Source of the DNA: Mactra quadrangularis
Lineage: Eukaryota; Mollusca; Bivalvia; Venerida; Mactridae
Assembly: GCA_025267735.1 (NCBI GenBank)
Contig: CM046307.1
Location: 39,286,034 to 39,350,033 of the forward strand
Direction of reading: 5' to 3'
Length of the DNA stretch: 64,000 nt
Every line of letters begins with the position of its first letter. The first letter of the stretch is position 1. Under the pieces are notes generated by a model. The model ran no database searches and was not told the DNA's origin. It was given only the letters and a program-made list of their open reading frames with translations. A program made the position numbers and the translations under genes. This document shows positions 11,362 to 23,643 of this stretch, one piece after another.

Positions 11362-11438
11362 GGGGGCTTAGCATAAAACGGTTGTAACTCACTCTTTTTT
11401 TAAATTGAGTAACGACCATTTTGTGCTATACCCGCGAT
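11362..11438. mobile_element. Palindromic MITE, family G, copy 1
   Basis: This is an almost complete palindrome of about 77 bp: GGGCTTAGC, then GTTGTAACTCACTC, then GAGTAACGACC, then GCTATACCC. The same pattern (CTTAGCGCAAAACAGTCGTA and its reverse complement) recurs at four other places in the window. There is no coding capacity. Confidence 0.75.
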
Positions 11439-11689
11439 ATCTCTCTAAAAAAATAAATACAAAAAGCACATAGGGGTAATATAACAGAGCTAGTGGTTGA
11501 AATATTCTAATTTTAATTCTATTGAAAATTTAAGAAGTGTGAAGTAAATGAAGTAAACTCTCTCAGAGATTCCTACACTATTTGACAGTATAATTATGAT
11601 ATAAAAATGGACTGTATACCGTGATAATGGATATTATAAGTGTATCCAAGTACTGAAATATTTCCTAAGGCAATGTAGGGTATAGGTAT

Positions 11690-12111
11690 TAGGGCTGCTG
11701 CAAGTATCCAAGTACTTGGATATTTGCGATTCCGACCAGAAAATCAAGCATGAATATTCGTCACGTCCGAAATCCTCCAATCACGATCTATTTTTGGAAA
11801 AACATCAAAGAATGTTTTCAGCTTAATTACCACTGAAAACGAGCTGCATTACAAATGAAAAAACAAAACTTTTATTTACATTCTATGCACACCAATCGTC
11901 TACAGAATAAATCAGAAAATAAACACTAATAATAGGAATGTTTGGAGTACATGGTTTTCCATATAGTACAAGCTTCTTCACTTATTTTTTTATTTCATGA
12001 ATTTGTGTATGCTTCTCCATTAACAAGTGATTCATGGTTCGATTTGTAAATCGGTACACATGAATCGTGGTTCGTATCTGATCGCCACTTGCTCAAAGAT
12101 CCACAGCCCTA
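11690..12111. mobile_element. Small non-autonomous hAT-like element (422 bp)
   Basis: It begins TAGGGCTGCTGC and ends CCACAGCCCTA. The flanks are ATAGGTAT (11682-11689) and ATAAGTAT (12112-12119), an 8-bp target duplication with one mismatch. Internal repeats of ATCGGTAC and ATCGTGGTTCG words lie near the right end. The open frame crossing its right border is not a gene. The TIR differs from the 4375-5548 element, so this is a separate subfamily. Confidence 0.82.
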
Positions 12112-12959
12112 ATAAGTATATTCATATTACACCTTGTTCCTTTCAGTGTTATTTTCCAAATTTGTGCTTGAGGGAGGCATTCCAAAGACCTATCATAAGC
12201 AATCTTTTTCAAGACTTTTTAAAATTATTTTCTTTATTGCAGCAACTAATATAGTAAACTTAAATTTCAACATTACTAGAATGATCCAGGTCCAAGCTGT
12301 TTTCATAGATTAACAAATAGTCCATAATTCTAAGAACTGTTAATCATTGAACATTTACCTAAAAGTACAAACTTATTACATTTAAGCCCTACTAATAATG
12401 CTACTGAAAAGTCATATTATATTCCCAATGAACAAGAAGACAGTTAACAATTCCTAAATTTAATAACCTTGTTGATAGAAAACACAAACAACAAAATTTA
12501 ATCAAAATATTTTGAAGTTCAATTGAATTAAAATAAACCAAGCATTGCTAATCATTGAATTATCATCCTGAATAAATAACATGAATTCCCTAACCAACTG
12601 AATTGAAAACATGAACAAAATGTCTTAACACAATCCCGCATCAAAAATGAATATTCAATTCATCATTTTTTTGCTGAAACATAACAATGGACAAAAAAAT
12701 TACTACAGATTTTATCATGATGAAAAAAAATTACTAAAGAAAATCAAACAAGGGCAGCATTGACACAAATCCAATTTTAACTACAATGGACACAATCTAT
12801 GCATGCTCTTCATTTCACATAAAATCAGTAGAAAATATTGTACAAAACAATCACATCATTATACATCATATATACATTTTTATTGTGGTTTCATTTTCAC
12901 CTCATTTTAACAATTTTCAGTCATACTATGGGAGTCAGCTGATCTAATTCAGTACTCCT

Positions 12960-13510
12960 GGACTGTATACAAGAGCACTCCATAAGTTCTTGAGAAATAA
13001 AATATTGAGAACAAGAAATGTAATGTGGAAACCACATTAAAGCTGGATTTAAAAACTTTAACGCAAAATTTTCAAAGGGAAATAATCCATAATGAAGCCA
13101 GATAGAGTTGCAGTTACTTTCTAATTCTGTTCATCACATAGTATGTTATTCTGTTTATCACATGGAGTATGTTATCATTGTATAAAGTTTCGTAAAGATC
13201 TGACAATAAAGGCAGAAATATGCTAAGTTGAAAACTTAAATGCAATTGATAACGATACCAGACTTCCGCCCGCCCGCCCGCCCGCCCACCCGTGTTTCAT
13301 CAAACTATCAGTTGAATTTTTGTTGTTGAAAAAATCCAGCTGAAAATTGGTTAATCTTACTGCAAATAATTTTACTATTAGTTAAGTTTGTTTCATAGTT
13401 TTGTTTATAATAACATACTTTGAATCAAATGTTAATAAACTAATTAAAGCTGATTTAGGAATTTGCTTAAAAGACTCTTGAACATTTCAATTTCTGAACT
13501 GACATGAGTT
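12960..13510 (+). repeat. Interspersed repeat family P, copy interrupted by a family E element
   Basis: The left part reads CCATAAGTTCTTGAGAAAT; the right part resumes near 13341 with ATTTTACTATTAGTTAAG, then TTGAATCAAATGTTAATAAA and GGAATTTGCTTA. The same order of words is seen uninterrupted at 62345-62640 and, with another insertion, at 46132-46470. The class is unknown. Confidence 0.45.
13011..13340 (+). mobile_element. Pearl-like / Helitron-like non-autonomous element, family E, copy 1
   Basis: It starts ACAAGAAATG followed by a perfect hairpin, AATGTGG-AAA-CCACATT. Subterminal inverted words AGCTGGATTT and AAATCCAGCT bracket the copy, and near the 3' end there is a CCCG tetranucleotide run (13267-13290). 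This layout (hairpin, subterminal inverted repeats, GC-rich tetranucleotide microsatellite) matches what is known of pearl-type elements of bivalves. Copies also occur at 16451-16760 and 32955-33290. Confidence 0.65.
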
Positions 13511-13610
13511 AAAATAAAACATTTCTACCCCAGAACTGTCAAATGCTGATTGCTGTTTTATTTGAACACACAAATGCATTTCTGCATTTTATTGGAGATA
13601 ATATTATTCA

Positions 13611-13770
13611 GTTTGTTTGTTGTGTTTAACGCCATAGCAATACATTGTATAGGTCAGTCAACCTATTTACCGGTACTCCTCCTGGAAAGGCTAAATCTCT
13701 GGATTTAACTGTTAACCAACTACTAAGCGCATACTTTCGTCAGTGACTTTCAACTGCCCTACATAATTAA
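13611..13770 (-). mobile_element. SINE family D, 5'-truncated copy
   Basis: This is only the 3' part of the family D body: TTTAACGCCATAGCAATACA, then TCCTCCTGGAAAGGCTAAAT, then CCAACTACTAAGCGCATAC. It lacks the tRNA-like head present at 14976-15291. Confidence 0.75.
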
Positions 13771-14544
13771 CTTAAGTTCATTTATTTCACTTAAAAGAGG
13801 TTCATTTGATAGCATAAATTATATTTTTGAAAATACAACAGTCATTTTGTTTTCATTTTTCAACACAATACAATGAAACAGTAAGAATGAAACACAAATG
13901 AGAGTTTTACATTAATTGTTAACAGTGCCAACAGTAAAAATAAACATCTTATATCAGTTCAACATTAATTGTTAACAGTGGCAACATTTAAAAAATAAAC
14001 ATCTTACATCATTAATACAAAACACATGTCTAAACGGAAAAAGTATCATTATTTCTATACAACAACGAATATTCGAAACATATGAATCCAAAATAACCGA
14101 GGTAGAGTTGGCTATAGTCTCCATGAAATATTTCAAGAAAAAAATTCATAAAATTTTCGAATGAATTCCATGAAATCAAGATTTTTTGTTGAGAAATAAC
14201 CAGATTGTTATTGAATTTAAGAGATTTTAATATCAAACTGCCAAAGCAAAGAAAATAATTATCAACATATTAATCAGGCAGGCAAAAAAAGTCAGTTTCT
14301 TACCAGACACATTACTTCCATTATTATCAGTCAATCATAAGTTGCTGGTGCATATTAATAGCCAGAATATACATCAAAGACTTAGAGGAATCAATGTGTT
14401 CTATCTATTACATGTATTATATGACTAAACTGTTTTATAGGCAGGAAACAGGAAATTCTACAAAGTCATTAGTTGAACTTGGACCAACTAGACCTATCAC
14501 TGAATGGGATGATATTATTACCCCCCTCCCCCATAGATCTTTGT

Positions 14545-14880
14545 CAAGAAGTTTGATTCAAATCCGTACAATAGGTGTTGAGGAAATGAGTGGACAAGAT
14601 TTTTTTCATGAAAGGGCTATAACACCCGGGTTACACATACAGTCGGTGTTTGTCGGTTCCCTTCTTAACTGGCAGCTCTATCACCGATACCTATGTGTGC
14701 TTCTTAACTGGCAGCTCTATCACCGATACCTATGTGTAACCGGGCCCTTACACTAAAAAAATCAATAGAATTTCACCAAAAGCCTAAAACCCAGTCTACG
14801 TGTGAAGTTTGAATCAAATTCATACAATAGATGCTGAAAAAATAGAGCGAACAAGTAAAATCCATAAAACTACTGACCCA
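14545..14880 (+). repeat. Interspersed repeat family M, copy 1 (interrupted)
   Basis: It contains TTTGATTCAAATCCGTACAA, then GTGTTGAGGAAATGAG, then GGACAAGATT, and a second GTGAAGTTTGAATCAAATTC block after an inserted MITE. A related copy is at 32365-32600. Confidence 0.5.
14622..14752. mobile_element. Small MITE nested in repeat M, with an internal 39-bp duplication
   Basis: The ends CCCGGGTTACACATA and TATGTGTAACCGGGCCC are inverted copies of each other, with CGGTG/CACCG further in. Inside, the stretch CTTCTTAACTGGCAGC to CCTATGTGT occurs twice in tandem (about 14661 and 14700). Confidence 0.6.
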
Positions 14881-14975
14881 TCACCATAAACTTCAAGCTG
14901 ACTTCCATATACCCCACAAGCAATTTTTGAGGGGTGAAATGACTCTTCAAAAGTGAAATGTTACAATGATGTGAA

Positions 14976-15291
14976 ATTTGTTTGTTTGTTTGTTGGGTTT
15001 AATGCCGTAGCAACTCATTGTTTAGGTCATGTAACGGCGGTCAGTCATTTACCTACTCCATCCTCCTGGAAAGGCTTAATCTCTGGATTTAGCTGTTAAC
15101 CAACTACTAAGCACATACTTTCGTGAGTGACTGACAACTGCCCTACATAATTAAAAATCTTGGTAGGAGGAGAATGGACGTAGAAATAATTTCATATCCA
15201 AGCTCCACGAAAGCATGCTGCGCCCGGGAATCAAACCCACGACCCCTAGATCAGTAGACTTGCGTGCTACCAACTGAGCTAGCTGGGGGGC
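14976..15291 (-). mobile_element. tRNA-derived SINE, family D, full-length copy
   Basis: Read on the minus strand, the head is tRNA-like: box A in TAGCTCAGTTGGTAGCACGC and box B in GTGGGTTTGATTCCC. The body ends in GTTTAAACCC-type and (TTTG)n-like 3' sequence. The target duplication ATGATGTGAA is exact at 14966-14975 and 15292-15301. The head would fold like a tRNA but is clearly part of the retroposon, not a functional tRNA gene. Confidence 0.9.
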
Positions 15292-15721
15292 ATGATGTGA
15301 AGTAATGAATGACTAGATATTGGAGAAGACCCCATGCACACTGAGGTTATAATATAGATAGTAGCAGGACATTCATACGTATGCAACTTTTAGAGACAAC
15401 GAAACACAGAATAAGTTTTATTACCAGTTTCCGAAAACACAAATTCTCCTGGGTATTTTGCTAGACGATTGAAGTTACTGAAGACTTGCACTGATGAATA
15501 AATTTCTGATTAGATTCAGATATATCAGACACAATTCGTGAAATTAGAAGATGTCAGGTTCAATTAATTTTCAGTTGAGACAGACAAAAATATTCTCTCT
15601 ATAAAATAGAAAGAAATATGGAGCACTTGAAACAGACAGATAACATGGCCAACTTTCAGTCAACAACTTGTCTAGTCTCATTAAAATCAGAAAATTTTAA
15701 TGCTCCACTTTATTTACCCTT

Positions 15722-16010
15722 AACCCAGGTCGGTAACGCAGTTGGTAGCACGCTTGGATTTCAAATCTAGTGTCCTGAAGGGGTAGGGTTTTGAATCCCA
15801 TCCAGGGAGATAACACTTTTCCATGAAAATTTGACAAAAAAGTCAATTTTCTTCATTAATAAGGTATATGGAGAAGTTTCCAGCCTTGTTGAAGGATAAG
15901 TGAGTACTGGTTATAGACAAGGGTCCAGGAAAGCTAGGTTAGGTGCACTGGACACCGTAAAATAAACTAAAACATGGCATTAAACCCAGTAAAAATAGAT
16001 AAATAAACAT
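15722..16010 (+). mobile_element. tRNA-derived SINE, family B, copy 1
   Basis: The head is CGGTAACGCAGTTGGTAGCA with box B GGTTTTGAATCCC. The body shared with other copies is CATGAAAATTTGACA, then ATATGGAGAAGTTTCC, then GAGTACTGGTTATAGACAAG, then TCCAGGAAAGCTAGGTTAGG. It ends CATGGCATTAAACCC with an A-rich tail. Confidence 0.85.
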
Positions 16011-16450
16011 TTATTCTTTCAAGAGGATCTAATGATTTTCAATTATGCCTGGGCTAAGTTAAATTTTATTTGCACACAGTTATATTACTCTGCCTTGTAC
16101 ATCCTTTCAAGGATGAAAATCCAGAATTGCAGTTTTTTAGCTACTGGGTATAATATCACATTCACCTGAGCTTTATAACATAAATACTTAAAGTTTTTAA
16201 AACTGTAAAAATTGATAAGATTCAAACAGCAAATAAAATTAACTAAAGTTTTTCAGCTTGTGAGTTTTTTGCCTTAAGCCACAGAGTGAAAGCTTACAGC
16301 CTGAGGCTAGAAAAAATTGAGTACGGCCAATGAAAATAACCTACTTCATACAATTAAACTTGTTGTAAATTTGGCAAAACACAATAAAATGAAATAAAAT
16401 GGGCAAGTGGTTTTAAAAACTTAAGGCCAAGATTGTGTTTATAGACAAAA

Positions 16451-16760
16451 ACAAGAAATGTAATGTGGAAACCACATTTAAGCCGGATCTAAAAGCTTTA
16501 ACACAAAAATTACAAAGGGAAATAATCCATAAAAAAGGCAGGTAGAATTGTGGTTACTTTCTAATTCTGTTCATGGCATGGTATGTTATCAAAAAAATGT
16601 ATGAAGTTTCATAAAGATCTGACAATAAATGGCAGAAATATATGGTACAGAAAAACTTTAATTCAATTGTTAATGACACGGTACGCCCAACAGTCCACTC
16701 ACCCCAGTCCGCCTGGGTTTCGCCTATAAGCCAAATTTTTTCGTTAAAAACCTGGCTAAA
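16451..16760 (+). mobile_element. Pearl-like element, family E, copy 2
   Basis: It has the same start and AATGTGG-AAA-CCACATT hairpin as copy 1 and the same middle (GGGAAATAATCCATAA, then CTTTCTAATTCTGTTCAT). The GC-rich tract is degraded to CGCCCAACAGTCCACTCACC. Confidence 0.65.
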
Positions 16761-17361
16761 AATAAAAGTTAAATAGCCATGTTATCAAAAAGAAAAATAT
16801 ATCCATCCAAATTCAACATTATATACCATCCAAGTTCAAGTAACTATACATTTATCAAGACCTTTAATGTGATAATAATACTGAGTGTTAGTGAAACATG
16901 CCACACATTAAATTAATGTATGACAGAGTCCAGTCTGACAATGTTGACTTCATGTCATAAAACTTCACCTATATATTCATAACAATTACATCCTTTATAA
17001 GACATAATGACTTCATCATCTTAGTTAAAAACAGCCTTAGTTAAAACAGTCCTAAGCCTTGTTGAAAAATGCCCTCCTATCCAAGCTGTGGTGATGGATG
17101 GGGGTCATTATTAGAATAAAAGCCAGAAGCTGAGCATGTATATATTACATGTTTGCGACTTGCTGAGCTTCATACATGTATACATGTAAATCCAAAGGAT
17201 TTTGTGAAAATAACTGCGAGCAACACCAACACTGATTAAAAACTGGAAATGAAGACCTGAGCTGAGGACCTTCTTCCAATGAAATGGGTCTCTAGAATCT
17301 TAACTTTCAAGTTTAATTCTTAACTGGGGTCTGCTCATTTAACATTCATAATTCCCAGGTT

Positions 17362-17432
17362 CAGAACAAAATGGTAGTAACTCAACATAAGGAGAGTGAG
17401 TTACAACTGTTTTGCGCTAAACCTGCAATATG
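17362..17432. mobile_element. Palindromic MITE, family G, copy 2
   Basis: AAAATGGTAGTAACTCAAC is followed by GAGTGAGTTACAACTGTTTT and GCGCTAAACC, the same inverted design as the 11362 copy. The left arm is more diverged. Confidence 0.65.
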
Positions 17433-17737
17433 AAGCAGATGAACCACGGTGAAGAACTAAATGCCTAACAGAAGATGACATTGTTCTGGTTATAAAGATA
17501 ATATACCGGTAAATGTAAAATACTGACTAAGTTATATAATTATCTTCTGCATTTATTTGTTTGGTTTACTGATACATTAACCCTGGAAAGGGCCATCACA
17601 TAAAATTAACTTGCATGAAGTGATTTAAATTGAATATGATCATTTAGTAACTTCAAATTGTATGAGAGACTTATATTACAAAGATAGCATTAGTAATCAA
17701 CACCTGAATGCATATAATATGTCTTAGACTGTCTGTT

Positions 17738-17813
17738 TGTGGCTTATTGCAAAACAGTCATTACTCACTCTTTTTTTAACTTGAGTTACGATCCTTTGCG
17801 TATTTCCCGCGAT
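17738..17813. mobile_element. Palindromic MITE, family G, copy 3
   Basis: GGCTTATTGCAAAACAGTC and TTACTCACTC are followed by TTGAGTTACGATCC and TTTCCCGCGATA. It lies only about 300 bp from copy 2. Confidence 0.65.
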
Positions 17814-18783
17814 ATCTTTATTGAATAGACAAACATTTTTAAAAGTTCGATTCTACTTCTACATGAGTTGATGACTAACCATTTGTTGAAACACAAAGAT
17901 TGTTAAAGGTACTCATTCACAGACTTCTAACTTTTATTGTATATTTCTTGCAACATATAGGTCAGTTTGTCTTAGAATAATAAGAATTATTTTTTTTACA
18001 CAATTACAGACACTCAACCGTATTTTGAAATTATGAAAAAAATAAACCAAATCTGTGAACTAGTACCTTTTAACAAAATATTTCTCTGTATTAGGTACTT
18101 CAAAATCACATTAAACAATCTTTATATCCTTTTTAAAACAAAGTTTTATCTAAGAACTTTTGGTAGGCACTGTAAGCCTCAAGAATCTTTTGTATTTACT
18201 AATATACTTGAATAAATAACTTCAACCGTTCCTTACAACTACTGCATTCTGTGATTTTGTGAATGCAAATCAATTCTAATCAATACATTGATTCAAAACT
18301 TTATAATGCAATTTCAACAAAAAAAGTATTAGGTATGATTTATATCTTTAATATTGAAAGATTTCAACCCACTTTACAAAAGATCAAACAAGTTGGTTGA
18401 TACTATGATATAATAAATGTAAAACCTTCACAGTTCATCAATAGTTCATCATATCTCACTTTATACTGATTTATTACTTAATTGTGAAACAAGTTTTTGC
18501 AACTTAGAATAATCACTATTGAGCCCACATTCTGGGCCTTAAGTACTAGCTAGTAGGACAATGTTTCTTGTTCACAGAAACGAGGTATGGTAACCACTCA
18601 CTCAGGCATGCTTACTCATTATTATAAATTACCTCATTTTAATAAATAAACAATATTTCTTGCAGATTTTTCTAGAGCCAGCAATGAATACAAGTCATGT
18701 ATCTAAAAACATTAATTAAGTATAATAAAAACATTACAGATCAATAAAACAAATCTGATACATTGAAACTAGATCTAGATTCA

Positions 18784-19200
18784 TGCCTAGAGCCAGTCAC
18801 CATCTTTGGTTCCAACAGCTGTGACCAGGCCTCTACAAACAACTACAAGTACAGTTTTTCCCTAGGAAATACCAGTATGGAATCAACTACCAGCATCAGT
18901 AGCTGAGGCTCTTTCAGTGGCACTCTTCAAGAAGGAGCTCTCCAGTTTGTCATTCTAGGGTCATTTCTCCGCTTAGTCACAAAGTAAGTCAAAGCTGACT
19001 GAAAAAGTGACTGGGCAAATCTTTCTATATTTCTGACATTTCTGTATATACATGAATCTTTTTTCCTTGACCGTTCTTTCTCTAACTTTTTCTATTTAAT
19101 CTCTTTATACTTTCTATCTAGCATACCATCATAGTACTGTCATTGATGACAGCATGATGTATAACATAGACATAGACAATAAAGTATACAGTGAACTAGA
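18784..19200 (+). pseudogene. Decayed LINE 3' end: reverse transcriptase C-terminus and 3' UTR
   Basis: In one frame the DNA at about 18868-18957 reads IPVWNQLPASVAEAL, then SVALFKKELSSLSF, then a stop, the typical 'WN-LP...FK..L' tail of non-LTR retrotransposon polymerases. Matching upstream pieces (RASHHLWFQQ and NNYKYSF) are in other frames, and an in-frame stop lies just before the IPVWN block, so the copy carries several frameshifts and is dead. Downstream sequence to an AATAAAG-like end at about 19185 is probably the element's 3' UTR. The clade cannot be fixed from this fragment. Confidence 0.68.
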
Positions 19201-19765
19201 AATTAAAGAAATATCAAACCTTAAATTAATGAGGATGAATATTATGAATAAATACTTAACTCAACTAATTAGTCATTTAAATATCTTTTGAACTTTAAAA
19301 TTGAAGACATAGAAACGAAATAACCTATCTCACAGTAACAAATAAATTCAATCTAGATTTTCAAATTTAGACATACCTTGTAATAAATACTCAACTTGAT
19401 AAAGTTGCGCTAAAATTATGACTCCAAACAAAAACTTTCCACACACAAAATCAAGACTTAACTTTAATGCAAAATTTTACTAAAAATTTGTAAAAGCTTG
19501 TTTACATAATAACAGCTGGGCTCAAATAGTTTTTGTGTTCCAGCAATGAAGCATTTAAACTAGTACTAAACAAAAGTGTTTTACCAATTGTGTTTGTAAC
19601 AAAATTACCTTCCACAAAATAGTTCACTGATTTTTTTACAGATTTAAAAATGGGCAGTATTAAATAACCAGGTTACACTGACAATAAATTTAACATGCAC
19701 TTAATCACGTTTGGATATTATTTAGACCACATGCACCGGCACATTTCCTATTAATAAACATTATA

Positions 19766-19912
19766 TATAGTTCGTTTTTTCTTAACGGTCAAAACATGAA
19801 TAATTTCACGGTGAAATGGTGCTCTTTGTGTAACACTCATCATATTGTGATTGTGCGTAATCAATCACTGTGAAATTATTCAAATTTGACAGTTGAGAAA
19901 AAACGGACTATA
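19766..19912. mobile_element. MITE, family H, copy 1
   Basis: Long terminal inverted repeats of about 45 bp begin TATAGTTCGTTTTTTCTTAA and end GAGAAAAAACGGACTATA, with inner words TGAATAATTTCACGGTG and CACTGTGAAATTATTCA. A second copy is at 53690-53937. TA/TATA at the borders suggests a TA-duplicating superfamily; this is not proven. Confidence 0.78.
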
Positions 19913-22900
19913 CAAGGTGTATTACTCCTAATATGGAAGTTTTTAAGATTAGTTCAACTAGTGCCCTATAAAAACATAGCTGAATACAAAAACTCAGTAA
20001 TTTTAGTGTAATGCAAATCCAACTAAACTTCTTCAAAATATCTTTTAAAGATGGGAAAGAGCCTAAAGTCAGTTAACTCTAAATTCACTCAAAATCTAAG
20101 ACAAAGTAGCTGTAAAACAATGTATTTTTATTTCACTGTTTTAAATATTAAATATGAATATTAAAGTACAGGCCATTTTTAAAATCAGTTACAAACCGAT
20201 GCAGATAATCATCTACAAGGTTAAACAATACATTCTCACATTCTGCGTCATACATCAATGGGCCACAGTAAAACTAGTCAACATGATTCTTTATTTACAT
20301 GAAATGAGCCTAGTCTTGAGTTGATCTTTTGACATGCTATAGTGTCAAATTGTAAGTGTAGGTACAGTTACATGCAATGTTTGAGGTCAACATCCTCGGA
20401 GAATACCAAATGACAAAATCATACATGACAGATAAATCAGGCATTGATAGTATAAGACATGCAATATCTCTATTACTTTTTTCACACATAACATGTATAT
20501 AACATTATGCTATAGAAAGAACCAATATAAGAAAACATTGACAACATCATTTGATCAATAGAATATGGAAGTAGGTAATGTTTTCTGTCATCACTCATTA
20601 GAAAAACAGACATTAACAATCAGGAGCAATGTAAGGGAAAGTCTAACAGTTTTTTACAGCCTGGCTAGTAATCAACAAGAAATTTTCAAATTTTTGACAG
20701 TCCATTTGCATGAATATTCAATACAAAATATCTTTGAAAAAATTCTGTTTCAGAATTAAGTTATTAATTTTTACTTCTGATAAGAAATGAGTCATCTGAG
20801 CAAATTCTGATAGCATTATGAAAAAATAGCTTTAATTATTGTAAAATTGCATCTGGTATCAAACTGTTTCATAATAAATTTTTATCCAAGAACTTTTGAA
20901 TTGTTAAAAAATCAGTGAAATTCCCAGACACTAACTGCATTATCTGAAGCAAAGTTTTGTTGAGAACCATTATCAAAGACTAACTGGAGAGAAACAATGA
21001 ATCAAATTGAATAAAGTCCATAAAATCACCGACCTTACATGTTACAGCTAAGATCACAGAGACAGTATAAAAAATTTCAAAGAAAAACAGATATTTACCT
21101 TTAGGATGTCATTGACTGCTGGCAGTTTAAACCACAAATGACAATAACGTTTATAAAGGGAGATAATAGTTGAGCACCTTAAAATCTGGTAAAAAAAACC
21201 CCAATCAATTGAAATTTAGATCTCATAATATCTGTACACAATTTACACAAAGCAATCCACAGTATATAATAAAAATAATAATCAACACAAATTTCCGATG
21301 ATTAAGAACTCAATATTACAGTCTATATCAAAATATTATTTAAACGTAAATTTGTAAACTTTAAAATTTCCAATGTTTTAGTGTTTACTTTGCCCCTTGA
21401 GAATGAAAACTTCATAGACAAACATAATTAGCAACCTATATTAGTTTCAATTAATAGTTGAAGTACATGCTCATTTCAAACCACTACATTATAATGGGAA
21501 ATATAAATAAATGTTAGACAGTGATAAATGGATTTAAAATGTCTGCCAAGTAGACTGAGTGACCAAACTAAAGTAATGTATTCAGTGCTCGATAAATAAA
21601 AGGAAAACCAATTATCCAAAATCAACAAAACAAAAACCAAACATTTTGACATTCTACAACAAATTTGGATGAAGAATACTTTCAGCTTATTTCAGATAGT
21701 GAAAAGTTAACCCTTAACCTGCTGACTTTTAGTTTATATCACTGGTTTTCAAATTTGATCTCATCCAAACATTTTTCAATTAATAAAATGTGTGAAATGT
21801 CTTTGGTCTTGTAAGACTTGGTTTGGTCCAGTAAAGTTTTGATGTAAAATTTTGATCTTCAAAGAACCTACTGTCCAGTAATAAACTGTTGAGCTTTGTG
21901 GTGACTGCATGTGACAAAGGTTTAAATTTGTCATTTCTTCTTCAGTATGGCAGAACAGAAGGAATTAATTTCCTTCAAAAGAATATGAAGTAGCAATAGA
22001 GCATAAAATAGACATATAACTATAAGGGTAGCAAATCAAAAACCTACCAGCAAGATGGAACAATTCATCCATATTTCCATGGTATACTACTGTTCACCAT
22101 AGCAACTAAATTGATTAACAATTTATGATATCTTAACTATTACTGTAAAACAATCAAGAACAACTTCAAACAATCTTTCAATACTTTGATCAAACTTCTT
22201 TTTATTGAAAATCAATTTTATAAAAAGAGTTTTTTTTATCAAACCAATTGGCTACTACTTCATACATTATTGAATTTTGTTTAGGTTATTGATATATAAA
22301 ACTATAGATCTATATATTGGTTTCTTTACCATTGCTTCACTATGTACGAGGCTGCGGAATTACCCAGTACATGTAATGTACATAAAATATATTAACCTAA
22401 TTATAGTTGGAGAGCTTTCAAATAGAAAACAACAGAAGAACAAGTAGATCAGAATCTCCATCCATGCATTTTAAACACTTTTAGGAAATAAATTTAAGGA
22501 AAATGACAGAAAATATTCAACTGCAATTATCAAACTCCTCACAGTGCTTACGTCACGCTTTGCTACTTTAATCACTGCCAACACGTAAATCATGTGACGC
22601 TAGTAATACCATCTATTTATAGAATACCCAAACGTCTCACATTGCTTACGTCACATTTTGTTATGTTTACAAATTATTAATTAAAACTATTTTTTATCTA
22701 TATGTACTTTGAACATCATAATTTACTACAAGGAGACTCAATTTGTAGAAAATATTGAATTGTAACAGAAAAGATGAAAAAAATATTCGGCTCTCTGAGG
22801 GACGAATTTAATTGTGGTGGCAGTGGTTATTGATTTGATAAAGGGAGATAACTACTGCGGGGAGTTTGTGCAATTATATGTGGCACTTTCTTAAACAAAG

Positions 22901-23630
22901 CAAAAGACAAACAAACGTAAAACAATATTGAAGATGGCTGGTATTTTTACAGTAAATACATTGAACCATTAAAATAATGTTCCAAAAAAAAATATACCGA
23001 GAATCATTCCGAGAAAATATAGCTTGCTAATGGGTCCATATAATAAATACACAAAACACTTATAAGAGAAGTCTCTAAGTAAATTCAAACAGCAGTACAA
23101 AAAAAACCATCATTTTACAATCAGTGTACATGCATAGATGTTATCTGTGAATGGACAGAAGAACGAAAACATTGAAAATTAAATCCATGTACATGAAGAT
23201 AACATAAACATTCAGTAAATAGTACAATGTTAAGTCATAAAAAAGGGACATTAACATAGTTAACTACTTTACTGGAAGAAGAAACATACATGTTGACATG
23301 ATGTTGTACCAGCTGTTTGTAAAGTTTAGTCAATTTATGTACAAATATAAACACTTTGAAATTTGAGGGTAGCTGGCAAGAATGTAGTAACTCGTTCTTT
23401 TACATAATGCTCTTACTGCAGTCTTGCAGGTAACCCTCAAATTCTGATGAAAATGGAAGAACATACTAGGTAGTTCAGTGCAGAACTGGTCTAACTACAT
23501 GTAAATCAAGAAGGATGTTGAGTTAAGTTTTGCTCTTATCCAACTATGTGCTTACAGGCATCTTAATGGTAAAAGGATAAGGAATTTTCAAATAACAAAG
23601 TTTTCATTAAACTAAACTCTTGGAAAGTGT
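19913..23630. other. AT-rich region without recognised genes
   Basis: No convincing exon is seen. Around 22548-22660 there are two CTTACGTCAC CRE-like sites about 96 bp apart, and at 22841-22853 the recurrent AAGGGAGATAACT motif. A minus-strand donor-like AAAG/GTAAAT near 21095 has no supporting exon. Confidence 0.4.
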
Positions 23631-23643
23631 CAATTCAATCTTC

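Larger units (their letters stand above)
16761..18783. other. AT-rich region with two small palindromic MITEs only
   Basis: No coding exon is recognised. The only identifiable structures are the family G copies listed separately and a run of ACATGTA words near 17160-17185. Confidence 0.4.

Noticed and set aside
14394..14756. 120-codon plus-strand frame
   Set aside because: It covers a family M repeat and a nested MITE, including the 39-bp duplication (repeated LLNWQLYHRYLCV).
15241..15291. tRNA-like sequence with good box A and box B
   Set aside because: It is the head of a family D SINE with a target duplication, not a tRNA gene; the same applies to the heads at 23820-23878, 49925-49983, 51521-51600, 56630-56700 and 61610-61674.
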